Assembly (NCBI GenBank): GCA_001929475.1
Contig: LXFE01003563.1
Coordinates: forward strand, 1-17,653
DNA length: 17,653 nt
Reading direction: 5' to 3'
Source of the DNA: Neolecta irregularis DAH-3
Taxonomy: Eukaryota; Ascomycota; Neolectomycetes; Neolectales; Neolectaceae
Each line of letters begins with the position of its first letter. Positions within the stretch are counted from its first letter, which is position 1. This document shows positions 8,577-17,536 of the stretch, one piece after another. The notes beneath the pieces are model-generated. The model searched no databases. It was not told the DNA's origin and saw only the letters and a program-made list of their open reading frames with translations. The position numbers were made by a program, and so were the translations under genes.

Positions 8577-11198
8577 CTAGAAGTTGAAAGAGCAATTGTG
8601 GATCCGCAAAGAGAAATCATCACTTGCTGTAGCAAGTTGCCACTTGGATGGCTCTGTATGATCCGTCTTTGGTCGCCATTCTACCTGGGTAACAGTACCT
8701 TCATGGCCATTCCTATCCGTAAGATACAGTATGACAAGGTTTACATACGCTATGCCAGACTTCCATAGAGGTTCCCACTTAGATAAATCCGTTATATTGC
8801 ATCCCAGTATAAAGAATTGACCATCTTCAAGCCCAACAGCAAGAATAATGCTACGAGTAAACAAGAAAATCTTAAAGAAAAACGTACCAGTGATTAACAA
8901 CTGCAGGGACAAAATCCACAGCAGTAACAGCCTCTGGAAAGGAAACACCGGCGGTCAATTTAACATCACTCTCTCCAAATTGCCAAATTTTGATCTTTAA
9001 AGAATTCAAGCCCGGTTTAAAAAGTCAAAACATACCATTTTATCTCTCGATCCAGTAGCAAACACTCGTCCAGCACCAATAGGAGCCCAAGCGCAATCCC
9101 AGATAATCCTTGTGTGAGCTTTAGTCTGAACAAACTTTTCAACATATCGTTCCTCTTCAACACGATCATAAACAGTCCACTGTCGATCTCTACCAACGCT
9201 CAACAAAAATCGATCATCCCTAGAAAACCGGATTCGGGAAACAGTTAACGAATGGCTTGCAATTGGCGGTAGAATCTCTTTGAAATCGCTTGTGTTGTAT
9301 AAACGAAGAACGGCGAAGTCAGAGGCTGTTGCTTTACATGCCGATGCTATTATTTTGTGGTCATGAGATACAGAGAGGGCTATCAATTCGTAACCATGGC
9401 CATACATTTTCTCGCGTTCAGGCCATAGAGTGTGTTTTTGAAGATATCCTTCAATTGGTGGTGTATTTAGAGACTCTAGTAGATGTTGAGACTGTTCTGT
9501 GGGCTTACTGTCTGACACTGCTTTGTTTGAGAGACCTAGAACTGGGACGCTAGCGGAATCTGGAAGAGCAGTCTGCAAGTTAGCATAGCCCTCAAGTAGT
9601 TGGATAGACCTCTGAAGCGAGATCAGTGATACTGCACACATTCTTCAAGAGATGGGCTACGCATCTTGGTAGATCAAACACCCGGATAACCTTTTCATCT
9701 GCACCACTGGCGAACCGACCTGCGGAAATGCAGGATATACAATTGATATCATAACCATGAATCTGCGGGCGTGACATTTCGTACCAGATTTCACCCTTTG
9801 AAGCCCAAAGCCTTGATGTCTGGTCCAAACTAAAATGATTAGTAGAACTGAAAGAGAATTATATACCTCGTAGTCAAAAGATATCGACCCTTTCCTTCCC
9901 AAGAAACCCCTTTGACCTGCTTAAAGTGCCCACTCGATGTAACAATAGAAACCCACCTGTCATCTCTACGTACCCACACATGCCAACAGCCACCTCTGCC
10001 CCATGAAGCAACTGACATTCCATCGAGACCCCAAAGTCCACCCCAAAGCCCACCGGCGCTTCCAGTAGCAGTAGTCGAGCCCTTCGAAGCGCTGACTTCG
10101 CCGAGTCGACTTGTGCAGACCCAAATTCCCGTCTGAATGTCTGGAGACCAAAAGATAAGGGATGAATCTGCGGAGGCGGTCAAGAGACATAGCTTGGGGC
10201 TTGGTCTCCAGGAGACTGTGAAAACCCAGTCGTCATGGCCTGTCAATAAAGCTTCAAAGGTGAAAGAATATCGAGAATTGTCGAGACTGAAATACTGGGC
10301 TTTGCTCGAGAATATCGAGTCTCTGTTATAAATGAATAGGACCAAGAAGAAGACATACGGACTGGGTAACTCTAGGGGGCTTTTTACAGATCCCTGCTCT
10401 TGTTTAATCCTCCATATTCTAATATATCGATCTTGGCTACCACTTGCCAGTAACAAATCACCACGTTCATCCTTCTCAAACTTGAAATCTAACCCCCTAA
10501 TCCAATCCATATGTCCTTTCACACCTATCTTTCGAGTGAAATGAATAGTTGGAGACGATGCGTATAGTTGTATTGAGTTTGATGACCCGCCCATAGCAAG
10601 TAGCAACGAGGATGAGTCTGGTAAAGGGGATATTGATAACGTCAAAGCATTGAGATTTTCAAGTTTTATAGTTTGTAAAAGTGTAATTTCAGGAAGATTT
10701 GAACAAGAGTCGCTGATTTTCCATAATCGCACAGTCGAATCTGCTCCAGCAGTGCCAACCAGTGAGCCAAAAGCAGTGATTGTGATGATTGAAGCATCAT
10801 GCTCTTTGATAAATGAGATATTTTCGAGCTTCACAAGTCACTAGAGTAAATTAACGGCAATGTACATGGTCATCACTCGATTTCCAGAACCCCAGGACTC
10901 CGTCGGTTGCGCCAGTAAGAAGAATATCATACGGGAGGTCTTTGAGCTGCACAAATTTTACTGCTTTTATTGTTGCGGAGTGACCTTTGTTGAGTTTTCT
11001 TATCCCGGGTAATTTTTGATCCTATAAAATTAATATTTACCTTTACAATTCCAAAAACACCAAAGGTTTGGTCAACGCAATACTTTTGTTGGCTGCAAAG
11101 GCGAGTATTCCAGTTCCGACATTCCAATCCGCGGCATCAGGATTTCTATTCGCAGCGCAGGCGTAAAAAGTTGTTGATAGTTTGAAACTCGAGATCAT
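8577..11198 (-). CDS. ELP2: Elongator subunit Elp2 (WD40 double propeller)
   Basis: Nine minus-strand exons (11198-11061, 11021-10866, 10828-10359, 10322-9867, 9829-9610, 9572-9036, 8994-8888, 8850-8749, 8712-8577) give 773 residues, close to yeast Elp2 (788). Elp2 forms two seven-bladed WD40 propellers in the Elp1-2-3 core and is needed for tRNA U34 modification. Diagnostic stretches in order are NPDAADWNVGTGILAF near the start, then HMDWIRGLDF and LLLASGSQDRYIRIWRI. Next come GHDDWVFTVSW, EMSRPQIHGYD and SVPVLGLSNKAV. LLSVGRDRQWTVYDR and IIWDCAWAPIGAGRVFATGSRDK follow, and the tail has LAVGLEDGQFFILG and GTVTQVEWRP. The eight introns are 36-41 nt, and two use AAG acceptors. The start Met at 11198 is chosen because the preceding codons in frame do not resemble Elp2. 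It is divergent from DPH3, with only 72 bp between the starts. Confidence 0.95.
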
Positions 11199-11270
11199 CG
11201 GAAGAAATCGGAATTTTTCCAGGTGGTGTGTCAACCGGCGCGAATCAAAAGTAATTGACTGCCAGCCCAC
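11199..11270. promoter_or_regulatory. 72-bp bidirectional promoter, ELP2 / DPH3
   Basis: The start codons of ELP2 (minus, 11198) and DPH3 (plus, 11271) are separated by just these 72 bases. Both transcripts must start here or inside the neighbouring coding sequence. I see no TATA box in the gap. The layout suggests one shared nucleosome-free region driving two genes of the same pathway. Confidence 0.75.
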
Positions 11271-11685
11271 ATGTCGCAAAATAACGAGAAACAAATAGAA
11301 CCACCAAAGCCACAAAGCAAACCGGCTTTCTATGACGAAGTCGAAATTGAAGGTATTTTCTAACCACCAAAAAGACCTTACTCCACAGACATGGAGTGGG
11401 ACGATGAAGTCGAGGTTTTCTATTACCCATGTCCCTGTGGTGATCGGTTTGAAATCACAAAGGTCAAATCTTTCTAGGTGAAAGCCTCATTGTTTTAGGA
11501 TGATATGGCTGAGGGGGAAGATATTGCTCGGTGCCCTTCTTGCTCTTTGATTATCAGAGTCATATTTGACCCAGTATAATTTCTACTAACTCCGCGGGGC
11601 TGACATTGAGCGGGACTTTGAGGAGTATGACACAGATGAAGGAGATGATATCCCCATCTCTGCACCGACAATTTCTGTTTTCTAA
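11271..11685 (+). CDS. DPH3: Diphthamide / Elongator iron protein Dph3 (Kti11)
   Basis: Four exons (11271-11352, 11389-11462, 11499-11573, 11611-11685) give 101 residues. Dph3/Kti11 is a small CSL-type protein whose four cysteines bind iron or zinc. It donates electrons to the radical-SAM enzyme Dph1-Dph2 for diphthamide on eEF2, and to Elp3 in Elongator. The core reads [15 protein letters not shown], then [12 protein letters not shown] (Cys42, Cys44), [18 protein letters not shown] (Cys64, Cys67), then an acidic tail. All four ligands are present. The N-terminal 18 residues are a low-complexity extension. Introns are 36, 36 and 37 nt, and the last ends in a GAG acceptor that restores the conserved acidic C-terminus. 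Without it the protein would stop just after FDP. It shares a 72-bp promoter with ELP2. Confidence 0.95.
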
Positions 11686-11804
11686 GTCGAGAAGTATGGT
11701 GTTTTACGAGTGGCATGGTTTTTGTTGGATTTTTGGGATTGTCTATACACGGATATCATTTTATTTAGGCAAAAGGTGACCAAGGTATTCAAAAATATAA
11801 AAAT

Positions 11805-12417
11805 CAGTGTGTCTAACCTCCCGCCCGCCGGAGCCTGCGGTTGAGCAGATTTCTAAGCCCCCTGACCTTCCCAAGAGATCTGAACCACCCGCCTGGAAAG
11901 TGCTCGCAGTTGGGCAAGTTGGATAAAGGAAACATGATGGATGATAAAGTGTACAATATGGAATATTGTTTCAAATTCGGTTTCACAAGGTATATGTTGT
12001 TCCCTTCTTTATATACCCCTCTTCTTTAATGCCATCCATATCCCTTAAGCCACCTGCCATATTGGTAAGAATATACCTCATATTCCTACAATGTCCAACC
12101 ACCCACATGGCCAATGAATGCAGAATGTGAAAGAGTATTCAACCAAGCAGAAATACTGATTACTGATGAAAGAAATCGTCTTGGGGATGACACAGTTGAA
12201 GCAGATAAATTCCTGAAAAACTGACTGCTTAAGGGACTTTTTGTGGATAGTCATGAGGAGAAATAATAGCAACTGAAGAATTGGCCAGATAGAAATTAAT
12301 TTATATTAGCAATTATTGTTGTTTAGTGAATTCGGGATTATGTAGATTAGTAATTGCTGCCGCCCGCACGAGGGTCTCTGTCGGCGGCGGGCGGGCGGTT
12401 GGACACAAGAGTCACGG
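11805..12417. mobile_element. Degenerate hAT-like element with 8-bp target duplication
   Basis: The left end reads CAGTGTGTCTAACC followed by CCCGCCCGCCGG. The right end, read inward on the minus strand, starts CCGTG and contains TGTGTCCAACC followed by CCCGCCCGCCGCC. Exact copies of ATAAAAAT flank it at 11797-11804 and 12418-12425, the 8-bp size expected for hAT insertion. Inside is a transposase C-terminal remnant (12105-12258), and 12279-12330 matches about 1002-1055. At 613 bp it is non-autonomous. It sits in the convergent spacer between DPH3 and URM1 and interrupts neither gene. Confidence 0.65.
12105..12258 (+). pseudogene. hAT transposase C-terminal fragment with nonsense codon
   Basis: The frame reads AMNAECERVFNQ-like sequence (here preceded by N rather than a clear IPAM), then ILITDERNRLGDDTVEADK and FLKN, a TGA stop, then LLKGLF. 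The copy at 560-760 has TGG (Trp) where this one has TGA, so the stop is a single G-to-A change. The fragment covers only the hAT dimerisation tail and cannot encode an active transposase. Confidence 0.75.
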
Positions 12418-12479
12418 ATAAAAATTCTTTCAAAGAAATGTGGATGCAAGCTTTGATCCGTGAATACAATATTTCGGAG

Positions 12480-12841
12480 TTAACCACCATGCAATGTACT
12501 AATAAATACAATCTCATCTCGTTCGCAGAGTTCATATTCTTCTCGTCCTTCCAGCTCCCAATCTGCATCATTGACAAGAACCAATATCCCGGGAGTCACA
12601 GTTCCTTCTTGAGTGAACAGAGCCGCCCGTCTATCTTTTAAATGATTATTCCGGAGATATTCAATCAGATGCGCGATATTGAAAGCTTTTCCGTCCTTTG
12701 TTCTGGGTAGTTCTAGGTTTAAATGTCTTATATTTTGGAAGAGCAGTTCTAATCCTCCTCTAATGCGTTACTTCCCAGAAAACTCGTTTTGGGATACCCA
12801 AATTCCACTTTAATCTTTATTTTCTTCTCCTCGTTTGCCAT
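12480..12841 (-). CDS. URM1: Ubiquitin-related modifier Urm1 (sulfur carrier)
   Basis: Two minus-strand exons (12841-12798 and 12759-12480) with a 38-nt intron give 107 residues. Urm1 has the ubiquitin fold and carries sulfur as a C-terminal thiocarboxylate, made by Uba4, to the Ncs2-Ncs6 enzyme. This thiolates wobble uridine 34 of tRNA, and Urm1 also attaches to proteins under oxidative stress. Diagnostic features are KVEFGGGLELLFQN near the start and the TPGILVLVNDADWELEG block. The family-defining GlyGly end follows as ISTLHGG directly before the stop. Length is normal for the family. Splicing restores the VEFGGGLELLF motif exactly. It lies 111 bp from the divergent CBP80 start and is convergent with DPH3 across the hAT-like element. 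Confidence 0.96.
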
Positions 12842-12952
12842 GTTCTCCCCCAAGTTAGCATCTTTTGCAAGGAAGTTATCTTTTGGTGGTGAGACCATTT
12901 GCGTCGGGTCTCGGAAAAACATCACTCGAACTTCATCTTTTGAGAAAAACAG
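12842..12952. promoter_or_regulatory. Bidirectional promoter, URM1 / CBP80
   Basis: These 111 bp separate the divergent start codons of URM1 (12841) and CBP80 (12953). No TATA box stands out. AT-rich and TTTT-containing stretches could be shared promoter elements. The boundary on the right depends on the GC-AG intron that links ATG 12953 to the rest of CBP80. Confidence 0.55.
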
Positions 12953-15699
12953 ATGGGTGAATATCGTACCCCAAGAAAACGCAATAGAGGCGAGTCTATT
13001 ACTCTATAATTCTTCTAATTAGATTTCAGACAATGACGATGATGGCCGAGATCGAGATTCGTATAGAAGACCCCGAATATCGCACGCGGAGGAAACGTTG
13101 AAGCGCATCAAACGAGATTTCATGTGTATTGCTGATCCAGTATATTATCCCAAATGAGCTTTATAGTTGACCGAGTAGAGAAATAAAGTTCGACTGGACG
13201 ATGATATCGCATATGTTGCAAAAGCACTCGCCGGTGACTTTTCCCAAAACGATATAAAAGCCGGCTTTCTAAGTCATCTCCGATCATGGTTCCTTCTTTT
13301 TTCCCTGCAACTAACAACCTAAAGTGTTCTTGAACATCCTTACAAGACTCCACACTTTGCTGCTGTGATCGCTCTAGCCAATTCTCGGGAAGAATCTATT
13401 GGGAAGGAGATTTTAGAATACCTGATCATTGCGACTCAAGCGTATCTTGAACAGGGACAATGGCGGAACGTGAAGCTCATGCTACGGTTTCTGGCTTGTT
13501 TGAGTTGTATGATCGAAGGAGAAGGGATTATTGAAATACTTGAAGGACTCGTCAGTGCTGTGGAAAGTTCGACAACAGACGTACAAGGGCGATCGGCACT
13601 CTTTTCTGAGTAATTAATACTAACGCAATAGGGATATGCTGATGAGTTATCTCGAATTGTTTTGTTGACTCTGCCCTTTATTGTTGTTGAATCAGCGGAC
13701 ATATCGCTCAAGGGGATGCTCGACGGCATTGTAGACCGGCTTGGACCATACTTGAATAAAAGGACCGTGGATCTGCGGTTAATCACGCTTTACGATGCCT
13801 CATCTGCGCCATACGAACAGATTGATGCAAGTACACTGTTTAATTCTGCTAATCTATCAGACCCTCGAACTGCTCTGGAGGCAGATCCAGAATCTCAAAA
13901 GATCTAATTGGGAACTCCATTTCATCTCGAGGCCCTGGACATTCTTCGAAAAAGAACTAGCGGAAGGCTTAAAGCATAAACTTCCCGAACTCTCAATCCC
14001 TGCTGCTTTTGAGACATCAGGCTTATTCAGTCTTCCAGAACCATTCTTCCGAGTATATTACGACCAACCGGTTGAGGTATCTATTGATTTGTCCAAACAT
14101 TGATTCCAAGATTGTCCCTCCACCGACAAATATTATCTCCTCCCTGATGCGCGACATTCTTCTAGATACAATCGATATTTTTGAAGTCAACCGAAAAGAC
14201 GCTGCAAAAGTATTCGCTGATCTCGATGTTTACTTTCCTCAAGATCTTTTCGCACCACGAGGGACTCCAGTCGATAAGCTACAGTCCCCAGATATTTCAT
14301 CGACCTGGAAACAAGAAGATACTGTTGTTGAAGCCATTTTTGCAAGATTGTTCAAGTTACCAAATCCCCCTCATCGAGAAGTTTATTATCATTCGCTATT
14401 GATGGAGTTATGTATGGTCGCTCCAAAAGCTCTTGCACCAAGTTTTGGACGAGCTATTAGAGCTATTTATTCAAAGTTAGCGATCACAGATGGTGAGGTT
14501 GCGTATAGGTTCTATGATTGGTTTACGCATCATTTGAGCAATTTTGGATTTTCTTGGAAATGGAATGAATGGTATATTTCTTGTCATAAGTAATGGTTTA
14601 CTGGTATAGGACTGGCGACATTGCGCTTCCAGAGAGTCATCCGCGACGGGTGTTTATTCGAGAAGTCCTTGAGAAGGAGTTACGGCTGAGCTATCACGGG
14701 CGTATTCAAGGAACCATACCGGAAGAATATCAATTCCTAATTGGTGATGAACCACCCAGTACCAATTTCAAATATGCAAATGAAGGTTTGGCTTAGTTGC
14801 TGTATTGTTTTTGACATTTGAAGACGAAGAACTTTACCCTGAAGCATCTGCTCTCTTAGAATCCATGCGTCAAAAGAAAGACCAATCCGAGATCCTTCAA
14901 CAATTGGTCCATATTGAAACCCGAGCACGGGAAGAAGGTCTTGAAAATCCTGAATTTGAATCTCTCGAGATTCTTGTCCAGATTGTCCTTTACTTGGGCG
15001 AAATGTCATTTAGTCATGCGTTAAACAATATCGAACGAAACCTCCAACCATTAATTCAGAAATGTAATGCCAATCAACAAGCCAGACGACATACGATAAG
15101 TGTCGTGATGGATTTCTGGAAATTTCAGCCTTCAATTGGGGCGATTTTATTGGATAAATTGCTAAACTATACTGTCTTAACGCCGTTGAGTGTTATCGAG
15201 TGGCTGTTGGTTGATTCAACATTCGCTGATCGTGCATTCGCATGGGAAATTTCATTCAAGACAATTGATAAAGTCAACGCTAGAGTAACTCGCCTAAGCA
15301 CCCAAGTATCCAACCTTGAAACTCAAGAAATGCAAAATGAACCTCAGCGAGAACATTTCGAACGGGCAAAAAAGACCTTAGCTGGAACTCAAGCTGAGCA
15401 GAAAGAGGTTTTTATTATGCTCGTCGAAAAATTTCCTGGTTTGATCGAAAAGCTGAAAGAGAAGGATGATAGCGAGATGTCAACTGAGGATGGTGGCCCT
15501 TGGGGCGAATGGTGGGGCAAACAGTGGATGAAAGTCATTTTTAGACGGGTAATGCCAATGCCAGTATGGCCTGCTGATGGTCTAGTATTACAAGGAAGTT
15601 GGAGAGCTTGCTGTCCCTCTCAAAGAACTAGCTATTAAGAAAGGTTCACCAGATTACCTCAGAGAAGTATTGGAACAAGTAGCTGTATTGTCACGGTAA
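12953..15699 (+). CDS. CBP80: Nuclear cap-binding complex large subunit (Cbp80)
   Basis: Ten exons (12953-12989, 13030-13139, 13179-13288, 13325-13580, 13632-13777, 13821-14076, 14111-14571, 14610-14785, 14824-15548, 15586-15699) give 796 residues. Cbp80 (Sto1 in yeast) pairs with Cbp20 to bind the m7G cap of nuclear RNA, and is built from MIF4G-like helical domains. Landmarks are an Arg/Asp-rich N-terminus (YRTPRKRNRDNDDDGRDRD), EGQWRNVKLMLRFLACL-type sequence and ELLWRQIQNLKRSNWE. PPPTNIISSLMRDILLDTIDI, YYHSLLMELCMVAPKAL, WFTHHLSNFGFSWKWNEW and IRGTIPE-like sequence follow. Intron 1 (12990-13029) seems to be GC-AG. The joint near 13777-13821 is uncertain: a better family match (APYEQID joined to TLELLW) would be out of frame by one. 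The C-terminal tail is less conserved. Confidence 0.92.
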
Positions 15700-15937
15700 C
15701 CATCCCACTGGTTCATATTCAACACAAATTCGTAAAGCTATTCTTTACTGCAATGAAAAAGAAACCAGCGATTTTTTGTTTTTAATCTAATTTCACATTT
15801 AGTTGAACAGCAGTAACACCCATGATGTCGCCAGTGCTTTGTAGTTAAAGGAAAACATCCTGTCCTATGTATGATCATTGTCCGATTGCCACTGGACTTC
15901 AGAAATCATTTCTTTCAAGACTTGATGCTCGAGGTTC
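15700..15937. other. Convergent 3' spacer, CBP80 / MMM1 copy B
   Basis: These 238 bp lie between the stop codons of CBP80 (plus) and MMM1 copy B (minus). The sequence is AT-rich, with a T/A-rich run near 15770-15800 that could serve 3'-end formation. I see no gene here. Confidence 0.6.
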
Positions 15938-17228
15938 TTAAATTTCTGCGAAGTCTGACTCCTGGCGATCTTCATCACTGCTCTCAACTTTTATTTCATC
16001 TAAATCATGTCTCTGAGTCGCATGTCCTTCTTTCGCTTTTGTGGGCCAAAAACTAGGGAGTATAATTTGCTGGAAATAGGGCTCCACACAACGCAGGAGA
16101 AACCATGAACGTAATTGATTTTCAACAAGTTGAGTAAGTTTGGGAATATCTTGGAACCGAGACCGAGCGCCAACCAACGATCGGACTGAAAGTTCGAGCT
16201 GAAAATCTTTTGCAAAGTTGAAGATAAAAGTACTCTCATTGGAGGAACTGATTGTTTCTGTTGATGAAATGAAAGAAATTGACAGCTATTAAATGAGCTA
16301 AAACAGAATTCTCAGAACATACTGTTCCTCGAAACTTGAGGATCGAAATCTCTAGGGCAACTGGAAGGACCGCGAATTCTAGCCGCGGGTAATTTAGTAA
16401 AAGTTTTGTTTCGATACCGAGCGTTATTTGATCTGACAGCTCGATATCCATCTGCGCCCTCTGTTTCTAATCAGCTTCTAGACGATTCATGAAAGGAGAT
16501 ACCAGACGTTCAGAATCACCCTCACAACCACAAATCCGACAATTTCGCATTGTTGGAAATTCCTCTCCAAGATTCACCTCCGTGACCCTCATTTGTCCCT
16601 ATGCCATTACCCGTCAGTTTAGAATTGGACCTTACTACATATCCCGACTTCATTGGCCCATTCAGGATTTCATCGAGTGTAGCCAAGATGGCGTCTTTCG
16701 AGCGGGCATCTTCTCGGAACTGCGAAACTGCTTGGGCGATCAGAACATTTAGCCAATCAAGGCTTTCTGCAGAATGTGTAGATATATTATAGTCTACTTT
16801 GTGCAGTAGAGACGAAATATTGAGCGCAGGTGGGTTTCGTAGGATGGAAGACTTCTTTTTACGGAGCTCGGCAAGTCAGTCTTGACGGTCAGGTTGAGAC
16901 ACACTTGGGTTGGAGAGAGAGATCTCGTTAGATGATCAGGAGTAGGATTTCCAAAAATGAAAAACTTGAGAAAAAGGCAGACCATTAGTATAACGGTCAA
17001 TTGACCGGCCTAGGTAATTAATATTATATCACACTTTTTTCAATGAACCAAGAGTCCTTGGGTAAAGGTCCATCTTCGTGTCAGACTGTTGATCCAGTTG
17101 GATTGGATTTACCTTGGAGTCTGAGCAACAGTTATTCTAGCTATGTATTCCAAAACTGAGAGATCGCCTGATGAGGGTGGTTGAGTGGATACGATTGTCT
17201 TTGTCAATGTAACCTGAGAATCGGACAT
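15938..17228 (-). CDS. MMM1: ERMES subunit Mmm1, copy B (canonical)
   Basis: Seven minus-strand exons (17228-17113, 17073-17049, 17009-16905, 16866-16636, 16598-16503, 16460-16323, 16285-15938) give 352 residues. This copy keeps the family hallmarks best. RWTFTQGLL leads into the anchor AGQLTVILMVCLFLKFFIFG (about 48-67). The SMP domain opens with ESLDWLNVLIAQ (Trp120), then LGEEFPTMRNCR and DIELSDQITLGIETKLLLNYP. VGARSRFQDIPKLTQLVE and CVEPYFQQIILPSFWPTKAKEG follow, and an acidic tail (SSDEDRQESDFAEI) ends it. Exon count and phases match copy A. Exons 2 and 5 are identical in size (25 and 96 nt), which supports both models and shows the two genes are paralogs. Introns are 37-42 nt, with one AAG and one GAG acceptor. 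In most fungi MMM1 is a single gene. Confidence 0.93.
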
Positions 17229-17536
17229 TGCGGTAGCTTGAAGGTTTCCGGCAATCCTGAAAGCGGATAACCTTTGCCAAACAATTTCTTATTGAAGAAA
17301 TCCCATGATATAGGATTTGTTTGAAACTCAAACCGAAGTTGATACTCTCAAGACATATATCGTATATCACGTGTATAACCAGTCGTGTATCAAGGCACTC
17401 TACTGTCATAGACATCGCCCAGAAAGACATCAAAACTATTCGGGAATACAATGTAAATTTTCCATGTCACCACCTCTTTATATCCTTGCTTCATAAATAT
17501 CTGTTCTCAGAGGCGTATAGCGGTCGCCTTGACTTT
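17229..17536. promoter_or_regulatory. Upstream region of MMM1 copy B
   Basis: These 308 bp lie between the MMM1 copy B start and a possible plus-strand start at 17537. A palindromic CACGTG, the core recognised by fungal bHLH factors such as Cbf1/Pho4 types, lies at about 17369-17374. A TATA-like TTTATATCC at about 17477-17485 would suit a plus-strand gene. I see no gene inside. Confidence 0.4.

Noticed and set aside
9912-10844. Several plus-strand frames opposite ELP2
   Set aside because: All lie antisense to ELP2 exons with clear WD40 sequence and are explained as shadows of that gene.
17137-17451. A 104-residue minus-strand open frame upstream of MMM1 copy B
   Set aside because: It overlaps the first MMM1 exon in another frame and shows no family features. 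The MMM1 start at 17228 aligns with copy A.
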